The notes under the pieces: model-generated
The model's database searches: none
Seen by the model: only the letters and a program-made list of their open reading frames with translations
Told to the model about the DNA's origin: nothing
NCBI GenBank assembly: GCA_020809705.1
Contig: CP085827.1
Span: 2,170,001-2,234,000 of the forward strand
DNA length: 64,000 nucleotides
DNA from: Calonectria ilicicola
Lineage: Eukaryota; Ascomycota; Sordariomycetes; Hypocreales; Nectriaceae
Direction: 5' to 3'
Shown here: in pieces, positions 36,871-47,080 of the stretch
Position numbering within the stretch: position 1 is the stretch's first letter
How the letters are laid out: the number at the start of each line of letters is the position of its first letter
Translations under genes and position numbers: made by a program

Positions 36871-37272
36871 ATGGTGGAGCTACTGCTCTCCTCCGTAGAT
36901 CAAAATGTGGTCCAAAATGAACTGGCTCAACGACGAAAAAATATCATTGTGCAGATAGAGACAACTATCAAACAGTTTTCAAAACAAGAGAACAAGGGAA
37001 TGGGTGGTCAACTTGGCACGATTATAGAATCCGCTTTTAAGCTTGATCAAGAGATTTGCAAGCAGGTCGCAGCAATAGAGTGGCTGGTCGCATCTAACCA
37101 ACAACCATGTGATCCTAATAGGATGGAGCTTGATACTAATGAGTCACCACCAGGGCCAAATCCAGAAACAAGACTGTCCTTGGCTCTTGGCGTGCGAAAG
37201 TGGGGGAAATCTACTGGTGAAGAATTCAATATTCCAAACTTGCTGTTGAAGGAAGTTGTTACTTATAGATAA
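36871..37272 (+). pseudogene. C-terminal fragment of a fungal protein of unknown function
   Basis: 133-codon frame that reads like the end of a larger protein rather than a whole one. It has a charged helix (QNELAQRRKNIIVQIETTIK), then SAFKLDQEICKQVAAIEWLV, a low-complexity Pro/Glu link, and a final GVRKWGKSTGEEFNIPNLLL. The last string resembles the RGKSTGEDF ending I recall from many fungal hypothetical proteins. The frame opens at an ATG only 30 bp from the broken end of the Hsp70-like fragment. Upstream sequence belongs to that gene on the other strand, so its own 5' part is absent. Confidence 0.5.
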
Positions 37273-37376
37273 TGGCTGGTTGAGCTTCGGGGGTCTCATT
37301 CTTCCATCGAAACGCAGTAATTAAATAATGAATCACTGTGTAATGGGCTTATGGTCGTAATGCTGTATCAATAATC

Positions 37377-38948
37377 CTAAATGTTCAAGTCGCATTCATG
37401 TTCCGCTATAAATTCAGATATGTCCTTCTCAACCATGGGTGCAGTTTCATATGCATCCTGTATCCCTCGTAGCTTAGCCCCTAGCTCTTCGCTTGGTTCC
37501 CATCCCATCAACGAGGTCACCAATTGGCGGGTCGTGCCTCTGTTGCAATTCGGGCAAATCATTTTCGGAGCAAAGTTCTTTGCACTAATGCATGGCGCAA
37601 AATATGCCATATTAAACCAGGCGGGCTCCCCATCAGCCTCACAGTCGTACTCGAGCTGGCAATTAAACATCGACGAGGTAAGCTTCGGCATCACAGAGAG
37701 TGCTTCAGCATACGCATCAATAAAAGGCACGAGCGTCAATTCGCTAACTTTCCCTCTAAAAGTATCCATCGGACTCATATAAGCGAATTCCGCCTCACGC
37801 ATGAAGCTAAAGTCTTCTTCGTGAAGCGATGAGACGCTGTTCCCGGGGTCTGGGCGTGGTCTCGGTAAATTTTGTGAATCATCCATACCTGTGAAATACC
37901 AGTCCCCTGATGGTGTAGTAGCATGGAAATCAACATCAAGAAACCTCAGATTCGGCCAAGGTGTGTCCCTGAGTCCTTGCAAGGGCCGGAGGAGGGTGAG
38001 ATCCATTACACCTGTCATGTCAAGGCTAACAAGGCAGTGAGATATTTCGTGAATTGACGAGCTAAGTGGGTCCGGTATCCCAGGGTCGTGGAGAATGGGC
38101 GGAGGAGTTGACTCGGCACGATGTCTCCGCGTCCAAAAGTTGAAGTCCGCTCGTCTCAAATTTGGTAGAGATATGTTGCGAATGTGATCCGCTACTTCTT
38201 CACGATTTCGTTTCCGAATATCTGGAAATCTCTTCTCGTCGTCATCCATATGCAGCCTTATGGTCTCGAGGTTTGGCATCCTCGAAGCCAGGATTAAGGG
38301 AACCTTGGGGTAAACATTGCGAAATCCATACCTGGGCTCTGGCCGCAGCATGGACAGTGATTTGACTCTCTGAAGCACCGGCAACTCTTCAGGACGGAGA
38401 ATATCAATAAAAGAATGAAGATACCGGCCTTCGTGGACGCAGTCAAGTCCGTCGCTCGCTGCCCATGGGGCAATATCCAACGTCCAGGGGCGATCGCTAG
38501 GAGACTCGGGATGATTAATAGCCAAGTCCAGGTAATAGTCGGCAATTTTTGGGTTCTCTACCTCCCAGGTTTTGAGAGTCTGAAACAATGATAGCACTGC
38601 TTGTGTGTAACTTTCGTCATTGGCGGCTCGCTCCTCTGGCGATTCAGCTCGTAACGCGGCAGTTGAGCTGTAGGCTGGAATGAGAGCGGTAAAGGTCAAC
38701 TCAGATAATAAACGCCTTCTTTCAGGGGCGTACAATCTGATAAACTCTGATAATTCATCGCTATCGATTCGTATAGACTTGAATGTGAGCCTCTCAACCG
38801 CTACTTGCCAAGAACGCGAAAGCGCGGCCAGGGGCGCGAGCGGGAAAGACGGTTTCGCGAGCTTTCCATACGGCTCTCTTAGTCTAGAGCTCTGTGGTAG
38901 AAGATTGGAAGCAATCTGGTCAAGAAGATCTTGAGGAAGCGTATCCAT
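37377..38948 (-). CDS. F-box-like protein with long C-terminal region
   Basis: Intronless, 523 aa. The N-terminus MDTLPQDLLDQIASNLL followed by APLAALSRSWQVAVERLTFKSIRI matches an F-box and its trailing helix, the part that would bind Skp1 of an SCF ubiquitin ligase. The rest alternates segments like MPNLETIRLHMDD and WPNLRFLDVDFHAT, suggestive of degenerate leucine-rich strands. It ends in a cysteine pair region (PKMICPNCNRGTTRQ) that could hold a metal. The layout is that of the fungal DUF6546/F-box group, which is large and lineage-specific. Substrate unknown. Confidence 0.72.
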   Translation of the reverse strand: MDTLPQDLLDQIASNLLPQSSRLREPYGKLAKPSFPLAPLAALSRSWQVAVERLTFKSIRIDSDELSEFIRLYAPERRRLLSELTFTALIPAYSSTAALRAESPEERAANDESYTQAVLSLFQTLKTWEVENPKIADYYLDLAINHPESPSDRPWTLDIAPWAASDGLDCVHEGRYLHSFIDILRPEELPVLQRVKSLSMLRPEPRYGFRNVYPKVPLILASRMPNLETIRLHMDDDEKRFPDIRKRNREEVADHIRNISLPNLRRADFNFWTRRHRAESTPPPILHDPGIPDPLSSSIHEISHCLVSLDMTGVMDLTLLRPLQGLRDTPWPNLRFLDVDFHATTPSGDWYFTGMDDSQNLPRPRPDPGNSVSSLHEEDFSFMREAEFAYMSPMDTFRGKVSELTLVPFIDAYAEALSVMPKLTSSMFNCQLEYDCEADGEPAWFNMAYFAPCISAKNFAPKMICPNCNRGTTRQLVTSLMGWEPSEELGAKLRGIQDAYETAPMVEKDISEFIAEHECDLNI

Positions 38949-39468
38949 GGTTTAATCGACAAAGTGTGGCATTGTTTTTAGTATAAGAAGACCGAATCCG
39001 AGGTATGTCTTTACCCCCTCCGGATGATGTTCGGGAATGCTGACGCTTGATTAGTGGTTTGACCGCTAATTTAGTTAGCGCATCCTCCGAATTGAAGTTG
39101 AGCCGGAATAATGGGTGTGCTCCTATTAAATGAACCCAGGGGCATGGCGATTTGCCTCCCTTTTTGGTATCTGGTTTGTCATTCAAGATTTTACGTCGCG
39201 CCGGTCGTTGAAGCATTTGCTTCACATTCACGGATTTATCCAATGGACAAGACAGTTCAGAGAAACCTTACAGCGCACGCCTTTCACAGCGATAAAAACA
39301 AAAAGAGCAAAAATAAGGGGAAATTGTCTCAAAAGCTTTGTCATTCAACCTCCAGAGTGGTCTTATTCGTCATCTCGTGATCCAACGCTGCAAAAGAAAA
39401 GAATATCACGAAAAAACCACTAATTTACTCGTTCTCAAGAAAAATAATTGTGCTCTCGCAAAAATCCC
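38949..39468. other. Intergenic, no gene recognised
   Basis: Promoter of the F-box gene plus the 3' flank of the cysteine-rich gene. Overlapping frames at 39111-39423 are A-rich and look random. Confidence 0.45.
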
Positions 39469-40080
39469 CTACGGCGAGTCTACTTTGGACGTGCACGTCG
39501 GCTTTGCAGTATCATACACATACTCCGTGCCCGCACACCCACCAATACATCCCCCTTTGCAACCATAGCTTGTCGTGACAGTAGGCACAACAGATGGACA
39601 GCCGCACACCGACTTGATTGTTGACATGGCTTCACACATGGGCATAACACATGTTGAACAGTGGCCAAGAACTGACGTCACAGTAGGGCATGGCGTTGTT
39701 GTTGCGGTTGTTGTCGCTTTGATTGTCGTCGTTGTAGTTTTGGCGGTTGTGCGCGGCAAAATTCTGTACTGCGTCACGCACTCGCCCGGGCACTTGCTTT
39801 TGGAACAAGGGAACTTTTCGGTCTTGGTAGCAATCTTTTCAGGGCAGTTTGTCGGATTGCTAATTGTAGAGATTTGGAAGCAATGGTGGTGAGTGCGAAC
39901 GCAGGTTGTGCAAACGGCTGCCGAAGTTGTAATTGTGGGACAGGCGGGTTGGGTTGTCTTGGCAGTAGATAGGTGTGCTCTGTCGTTTGAATGTTAGCGT
40001 AACCAAAATTATCAAAGGTGATGCTCGAAAATTACGCACATGGCCAGTAGCACTGAGACGAGGGCGGATGTGGACCACAT
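39469..40080 (-). CDS. Small secreted cysteine-rich, threonine-rich protein
   Basis: Minus-strand exons 40080-40040 and 39979-39469 with a GTGCGT..CGACAG intron give 183 aa. The join produces MWSTSALVSVLLAIAHLSTA, a good signal peptide with probable cleavage after Ala. The mature part has 18 cysteines and looks like a duplicated module around a Thr-rich linker (TTAKTTTTTIKATTTATTT). Unit one starts CPTITTSAAVCTTC, and unit two starts CPTVTSVLGHCSTC. The second ends CKGGCIGGCAG. No GPI signal or enzyme motif is seen. Likely an extracellular or cell-wall protein, possibly effector-like; function unknown. Using the other donor (GTAATT) breaks the frame. Confidence 0.72.
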
Positions 40081-42046
40081 GATGGATAGGTGTAAATTGA
40101 TGAAGGGAAGACAAGCAGGTGCAAGAACCTGGGAAACAAGATCACGAAATGGCGAGGGAGCTCTGGTTTATGTTAGCTTCAAAATATGCGCAAATTCTCC
40201 CCGTTGACCCGTCAAGCTAATGCCGCCTGATTCCTCTCAGGTGAGCTCTGCCGTCCTTCATGCCCCAAGCGTGATTGTGCAGTGCCGTCTCCACACATGT
40301 TCAGCCGCACCGCTCTGGCACTCCAGTCTTTGCGGGAGGGAGTTTGTCAAGTTGCATACATATTTCATCCATCATGGTCTTGATAAAACGCGGGAAATTG
40401 ATGGCCGAGTCAATATTAGCAGCTAATCATTTGGAAACCGTTGCTCAATCTAAATACAATGGAAAGTGATGTGAACCGTCGATGCGCAATACGAGCAACA
40501 CGACCTTGCCCACCAAGTGATGCTTAAGTACATGCATGTACAGGTGCATACATATTATGCGAGCCTAAGAATGGCCGTCTCCAGTCCGTCGATGCGCCTT
40601 TTTCCCACTAAAATGCCCAGGTACCATGTTGCCAGGTTAGCTGGGGGAGGTGGCCGGTGTGGCGCCCAATGGCTGAGCTAGAAGACATGAAACCACTGAA
40701 TGCCCTAGAGTAGTCCGCACGGGTCCGCCCCTGGTCACTAGACAACCCAAGCCCTTCCCCAAATGTCACGATGAGTTGGTGGGGTTTGCTGATTGCCCCT
40801 AGCCTTTCACGCTGGCCGTTGATGGCAAAGTGTGCAATCTGCTTCCCTGGCATCAAGATCCCGGATAATTTGGGTAGGTTTATGGCGCTATTTAGGACTG
40901 ACCGGATTAATAGTAAGTTGATAAAAATATATAAACAGTTGGAACCTAAAGAAAGAAAGAAAGCAATGGTCATCTCACATACGCGATTATATGGCCTTTC
41001 AAATGGGACTTGAGGTTATCAAAATACTGCAGTGTTCGGTGAGAGACTGAGCAAATAATGAAGGAGTTAAATCTAGATAAATTCGAAATAATAATATGTC
41101 ATGCCATCGTCTCCTTCCAAATATTGCTTGCAGAACCCTGCAATTTAACGAACGGCAGGGCTTCAAAGAAAAGGCTCCAACTATTTCGAGGGTGGTTTCT
41201 CAATGCTCTTTCGCTCATGCTTTGGTATGGAAGCAAGAGGCCTCACTTTAGCCCGAATGACCTTCCAAGTATAATCAGGTTGGTTAGGTTAGGGACATTT
41301 TCTTACAACCATTGCTGACGGATTGTTATTTCTTTGCTCGTGATGCGGTTCAGCCCCTCATTACATCGGAATTTATCATCAGAGCTAGCCCGGAAATTGG
41401 GCCGTGGAGGCCCTTTTCAGATGTTATTGGGTAATCAAGCCCATAATACACTATTATGGGATGGGGGCTGAAAAAACAAGCGAACCAGCAGCCTGTTCTA
41501 CTCTTTTAAGGTTCTCATCTACATTCAACATGAAAGATGCCACCACTAACAGCCTAGCTGCCTGTTTTTTTTCGCCAATCGGACTGAAGTAGAGACACTT
41601 TCAACAGCCACAGAGGCGACATGGTAGGGCAGTGTCAAAATACTGCGTCCATAGAACGAGGACTTTGGTGCTGCTGATGCGCTGCGCAAACGCCTCAAAA
41701 ACGCCATGTCCGCTGAGCGGCAAACCAGGGCATACTGTCTGCAGGTATCTTTCTATAGATTTACTCAGCCGCTCTGAAATGCAACTGCTATGTAGCCATA
41801 CACACAGCTTGGGTTGCATATGCTGACAACAAAGGTGCAGTGGCTTGAGAGGTTGCGATGAGAATGTGATGGCTAGAGACATATAAGAGCAGAGGGTATC
41901 ATCCATCAAGGCCATTAGAATATTACCTCTGAAAATCGTATAGTAGAGTATCATCATTTCGTCTGAATTTACTCTTATAAGTCCCCAAGCTTTCCATTTT
42001 GTTTCCGTCTCTACAGCGACAACGGGTCAGAATCCACAAGGCCATC
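40081..42046. other. Long intergenic region, no gene recognised
   Basis: Nearly 2 kb between the secreted-protein gene and the M13 peptidase. Open frames at 40608-40973, 41058-41318 and 41601-41957 show no motifs. Composition is normal and not RIP-like. Pyrimidine-rich tracts just before 42010 fit a promoter or leader. Confidence 0.45.
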
Positions 42047-44257
42047 ATGTCGCCCTTCAACGCCATAGGCGCCAGGTCTACTGACCTATGCACGACTTCA
42101 GCATGCATCAAAATTGCATCCGAGGTGTTGTCCAATCTAGCATTGAATTACACCGACATTGATCCTTGTACAGACTTTGATAAGTGTAAGAACTCGTTCA
42201 GGGTGAATTACCTCGCTGCTAACCCGACCCGTCTAGTCTCCTGCGGTAACTGGGCCTCGCACCATGAAATTCCTGCCGGCGACACTTCTATAGGCATCAT
42301 TACCGACACGGGCGAAAATACATACGTAGCCGTCAGGCAGATCATCGAGGGCCCTTATCCCAGCGGCCCAGATGCTGGCTGGATTACTGTTAACCTGACC
42401 GATGATCAATCCAAAACCGACAAGGCTAATTTTGCCAAATTACAAGCCACCTACGAAACTTGCATGGACTATGATACTCAAGGGCAAGAAGACCTTGGAC
42501 CCTTGACCGAGTTCGTGAAAGACGTTGTCGCTGTCTTTCCAACCACCCAGTCATCCAGCAAGGGGGCCCAAGATCATTCCGCTGCAGTCGGAAAAGTCAT
42601 GACACTCTTCGAAACTTTTGGCATTTCTACTTTCCAAAACATTATTCGCTCTCAATATCTTTACGACCCCGAGGAAGTGATTCTTACGTTTGTTCCACCA
42701 GATCCGACCCTGCCCAGTGACGAGTCAGCGATCTCTCAATATAAAAAGCTCGCATCTGAGCTAATCTCTGCCACACATCCAGGAAATATCACCGTCGACC
42801 ACGCAGAGACGCTGATGGATTCCGTGGTTGAGCTTGAAACAAAGCTGAACTTGGCACAATCTGCAGCAGCGGCATCGGACCAGCCGACGATGTCACTTGC
42901 AGAGATTCAAAAGCTTGCGCCGCAGCTCAACTACGAGTATCTCGTCGGGCAATTGGCTCCTGATGGTTACAAAGCCGACAAGATCGCAGTAGCTTATCCA
43001 GGATACCACGCTAATGCATCTCAAATCATTTCCCAAACATCTACCGAAGTATTGCAAGCCTTCTTCGTGTGGAAAGCCATTGCTTGGCTATCACCCAACG
43101 TTGAATCCAAATTGGCTTATGAGTACAATTATTTCCGTATGCAGCTCAACGGTCTCGATTTGCAAAACATTGAACCTCGCTGGCACCAGTGCATATCTCT
43201 TGTTGACAATGGTGTTAAATGGATTCAAGCCTCCCAATATAGCGAGGGTTATCCTACTACCGGTCTCACATGGATTCTTTCGCGTTTTTTCGTGGACCAG
43301 TACCTACCCCTAAAGGCCATAGACCAGACATCTGAAATTGTCGACTATATCAAGGAGTCATTTCTTGAACGCATCAAGACTCGAGATTGGGCCACTTCCA
43401 AAGTCAAGAAAGCCTCTGCTGACAAACTCGCCGCCATCGTTGACCATATCGGGCTTCCTACAAGCCCAGATGCGGTAGACCCTATTGCCCTTGATTCATT
43501 CTATGCCGATTTTGAAGTGAGCTCCTCTCACTTTTCCAACGTGCTTGCGCTGGCCAAAACAAACCTGGCTCAGGATTGGGCGACTCTCGGAAAGCCCTTC
43601 CAGCCAGGAAGGTTTTTCTTCAGCAGTCTCACCGCGGACGCGTACTACAAGGCTAGCACAAACTCTATCACACTCCTCGCGGGCATCCAACAGTTTCCAA
43701 TTTACGATGCCGATTTCCCGACATATATGGTGTATGGAGGTATGGGAAGCATTGTTGGCCACGAAATTACACACGGATTCGACAACAACGGAAGGAAATA
43801 CGATAAAACCGGAAACTTTACGACATGGTGGGACAAGGAGAGCATTGACGCTTTCGAGAAGAAGACTCAGTGCTTTATCGACCAATATGATAAATTTTCC
43901 ATTACAGCCCCCAATGGCACTCAAGTTCACGTCAACGGGGAACGTACACTGGGCGAGAATCTTGCGGATGCGGGTGGTGTAGTCTCAAGTTTCGCTGCCT
44001 GGAAAAATTGGGAGGCCGATAAAGGTCAAGGGAAAGATTTGCCTGGTCTGGACAATTTTACACACGAACAGCTGTTCTTCCTCAAGTGGGGACAGACTTG
44101 GTGTAGTATAATCCCACCTGCGGATGCGTTGAGTGCATTGTCTTCAGATGTTCATAGTCCAGCACGAGCGAGGATAAAGCTCGTGTTAGACAACTCTCCC
44201 GACTTTAAAAAGGCTTATAATTGCCCTAACAAGGAGCCAGTTTGTGAGCTTTGGTAG
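42047..44257 (+). CDS. M13 family zinc metallopeptidase (neprilysin/endothelin-converting-enzyme type)
   Basis: Exons 42047-42185 and 42237-44257, 719 aa. The 51 bp between them has no stop and keeps frame, but it is an intron: GTAAGA donor, GCTAAC branch, TCTAG acceptor. Removing it restores the family string DPCTDFDKFSCGNWASHH. Catalytic features are all present: DAYY before the strand SNSITL-type, HEITHGFDNNG with zinc ligands His555 and His559 and catalytic Glu556, GENLADAGG with the third ligand Glu620, and the closing CELW. Family members are normally secreted or type II membrane proteins, yet from this ATG no hydrophobic leader is seen. A missed 5' exon or a real loss of the signal is possible. 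Eight or more Cys fit an exported, disulfide-bonded protein. Confidence 0.88.
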   Translation: MSPFNAIGARSTDLCTTSACIKIASEVLSNLALNYTDIDPCTDFDKCKNSFRVNYLAANPTRLVSCGNWASHHEIPAGDTSIGIITDTGENTYVAVRQIIEGPYPSGPDAGWITVNLTDDQSKTDKANFAKLQATYETCMDYDTQGQEDLGPLTEFVKDVVAVFPTTQSSSKGAQDHSAAVGKVMTLFETFGISTFQNIIRSQYLYDPEEVILTFVPPDPTLPSDESAISQYKKLASELISATHPGNITVDHAETLMDSVVELETKLNLAQSAAAASDQPTMSLAEIQKLAPQLNYEYLVGQLAPDGYKADKIAVAYPGYHANASQIISQTSTEVLQAFFVWKAIAWLSPNVESKLAYEYNYFRMQLNGLDLQNIEPRWHQCISLVDNGVKWIQASQYSEGYPTTGLTWILSRFFVDQYLPLKAIDQTSEIVDYIKESFLERIKTRDWATSKVKKASADKLAAIVDHIGLPTSPDAVDPIALDSFYADFEVSSSHFSNVLALAKTNLAQDWATLGKPFQPGRFFFSSLTADAYYKASTNSITLLAGIQQFPIYDADFPTYMVYGGMGSIVGHEITHGFDNNGRKYDKTGNFTTWWDKESIDAFEKKTQCFIDQYDKFSITAPNGTQVHVNGERTLGENLADAGGVVSSFAAWKNWEADKGQGKDLPGLDNFTHEQLFFLKWGQTWCSIIPPADALSALSSDVHSPARARIKLVLDNSPDFKKAYNCPNKEPVCELW

Positions 44258-46214
44258 CTAGGAAACCAGGAGGTCAAGGGTGGCAGAACTAATGGTCAGA
44301 ATGTTCGAACCAAGTTTTTAGTCGTGATGAAAGCTGGATATAGCCGGTAGTGTGATTTTCATATGTTGATTTAATTTAAGGATATCCCCCTGCATCAAAA
44401 ATGGCATGGAAGCTGCTCCTGCTGTGAATAACCAATCGCCTAATACCTTGTAATGGGGCGATTATAGCGTCGTGCCTAAATAATTGAGAACCCTTCCACC
44501 ACGTCTCAGTTTTTCTTATAGATGTAGAGATAACAGGGTAAAAAAAAGTTATTTTCATTGGTGTTGGCTAACGAATTTCGCTAGGTGCTCCGATCAGAAT
44601 ATTAGCCATTCCTAGCTGGGGCCATTCTGCTAATTGAAGAAAATACGCAAGTGGAAATAAGATCCTCAGCTATAGGCAAAAAGTCCATTCTCTTCTGGGG
44701 CTGGAATATATGTTCCCGCCAATCAGTCGCGCTCCTTCATTTATCCACATCAGGCAGCTGGATTCTTAGCGAGTAGTTGGCCTGGAACTTGACTCCTTCA
44801 GTCGCCGTGCAGCTGTGGCAAACAGACCTGCTTAAGTAATGCCATTTAGGACCACGTTTCTTTCCAGCTCGATGCAATATGCGTGGATCCCTACTCTATC
44901 GAATGTCACAAGCCAGGCAAGTGAGCGGCCCAGCACACAAATGGGGACAGCTGAAGCACCCAATGTCACCCTGGGCAGGTCCAAGCTATAGTATTGCTGG
45001 TAGGATCGTCGGTATAAGTCCCACCGAAATGAGGTTGGTCACCATCGGGGCCAATTAGAGAGGCAATGGGCTTGGTTTTGGTTGGCAGAAATCATTGCTG
45101 TCATCCGTTGACAATGCGGGTGGTCAGCCTACAGCGTGTCGGCAGTTCGGGATACGAATGGTAGATGGGGGCTGTGCAGACGGGCGCTAGTCCATCAATG
45201 CTTCAATCCACCATCGAATCAAGTGTACAGCGTCGCAGTCGGCAGTGTTATTTATGGAGGGGCGCAGGCGAAGGGCGCTTGGCCACTGTAGCGCGCACGA
45301 TGCCGAAAGACTGGACCCGTACGAAATGGTGGACACGCGCGGCGTTGCCAGTCCCATCGACCTCAGTCATCCTCAATACCAGTATTTTTCCATGTCAAGA
45401 ACAAGAACCCTCGGATGTGCTTTGGCTCAGCAATCATCGAGAATCCGCCGTTTGTAATTGCGCGATTTATGTATGCACGGTCTACACTCGGGCGCTGAAA
45501 CGTCAACGCATCCATCCATTCAGGGCACCTCAGCCCCTCACGACCCAATTGCGTGCAGAAACCAAAAAGGAATTCGGGCTTCTCATCCCACAAAGCTGCC
45601 TAAAGTTTCTGCAAGGGAACGGGGGGGCCATGATAGGATGGTTCGGACCGATGGGCTGTTTCAATTGGCAGCGCAAATCCTCCAAGGGTTTCATGCTTGT
45701 GGGACCTTTGATTCGTACACCTCCGCAGATCAACGGGGAGACGGATAGAGCAACTCGTCTTTCGAATCTGACCAGCTAGGTTAGTTCCACGTTGTCCCAC
45801 ACAGGAGGACACTCTGTAGGGCAGTAGTCTAGCCAGGGAACCCTGCTTTTGGGGGAGACCACTTACACCTTGAGGCTCTGGTAATTTTGGATGCGACGAC
45901 GGCGCTGTAGCTGAGCTAGCTCAATGCAACCTAGCATGCAGTGAACAGCTGCACAGCACCTGATGCATGCTTGCTGTCGACTCAATACGGGCACTTTCGA
46001 CAAGGCTGAATAAATGCAGTGTAACTGTAGACCCAACTGTATCACTGGCAAGCGACCCAGGGAAGGCCATTGCCGCGATGCCGATCCCCAAAGAAAACCC
46101 AACAAGTCCCCACTGCCAATGTTGGTCCGTTCCTTGGTGACTGCACCTCTTGCTTTAGTCGTTGCTCTTGCCAGTGCCCATACGAACGTCTGTCGCTTAC
46201 TCGCAGCGTAAAAG
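44258..46214. other. Long intergenic region, no gene recognised
   Basis: About 2 kb of normal composition. A 204-codon frame at 45165-45779 has random-looking content (many Arg, Trp and Cys, no motif), and a minus-strand frame at 45863-46657 is an antisense shadow. I call neither. Confidence 0.45.
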
Positions 46215-47080
46215 ATGGCTAGTCCAGTGAGTCGATGGGTTCTACTGTGTCCATGTGTGACGATGCAAACTAACCACCAAGCACTTCTCTCAGTACGGCG
46301 ATGCGCCCGAAGTCGCACCTTCAACACTCGCTCCCGAAGTCTATCACCCTGAAGGGAAACAGCTAGACGATTCGCAATCACATCTGAAGCCTGAAGACCT
46401 ACCGTACCCAGCACAGAGCTATACCCTCGCATCTGTCGGTTCGCCCTACGAGAACGCCCCACAATACCAGCAAGGATACTACAATGTACCAGAGAAGAAG
46501 AATAGATGGACGTGCGGACTTTCAGCCAATGTATTGGCGGTCCTGGTTGCGATATTGGCCATCGCGGTGATTGGTCTCGCGGCAGGTACTGGAGTCGCCA
46601 TGAACAAATACCACGATGCGAACAATAGATTCGACGCGTTGAATGCAACAACAACATTTTCCTATCTCACAAACGGCTGCTCAGACCGCGATCTGAATAC
46701 AACGGGCGACTCTTATACTACACAAAGTAGGTCCAGTCATATGAAGCAAGCGTCCATCACCCTGACCCCGAAGTGTAGATCCTGCGAATAGAACAACATA
46801 CAGCGTCCGATGCAATTCCAACCTCGTGGCAGGTCCATTCTATTCACTCTTCGCGACAAACTTCAACAGTTGCATAGAAGCATGCAGCATTTGGAATACC
46901 AATTACCCCAGCCTCAACCACACCTGCAGTGCTGTTAATTACATTCCCGACTGGAATAACATCAACTCCGCATGGCATGCGGGCTACGGCGCCCCAGGAA
47001 ATTGTTACTTGAAAGAGAGCGGTCTCTTTTCTAATGAGACACCTCAGACCGAAACCCACAGTGCATGGACAAGTGACTAG
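46215..47080 (+). CDS. Single-pass membrane protein with PAN/apple-like cysteine-rich ectodomain
   Basis: Exons 46215-46226, 46294-46726 and 46779-47080 give 248 aa. The first exon codes only MASP. Residues 5-75 are Pro/Tyr/Glu-rich and presumably cytosolic. Residues about 80-104 (ANVLAVLVAILAIAVIGLAAG) form one membrane helix after a basic KKNRW, with no signal peptide, so type II topology is likely. The outer part has several N-glycosylation sequons and cysteines arranged like the fungal PAN-like domain: YSVRCNSN, NFNSCIEACSIWN, HTCSAV and GNCYLK. Such proteins are common in ascomycetes as surface proteins with no assigned function; ligand binding is inferred. Confidence 0.72.

Noticed and set aside
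42186..42236. 51 bp kept as coding sequence in the M13 peptidase
   Set aside because: Has a GTAAGA donor, GCTAAC branch and TCTAG acceptor; its removal restores a conserved family string.
45165..45779. 204-codon plus-strand frame
   Set aside because: Random-looking residue content, no motif, no splice or start context; lies in a long intergenic stretch.
45863..46657. 264-codon minus-strand frame
   Set aside because: Lies over the plus-strand PAN-like gene and its promoter; rich in Arg and His with no motif.
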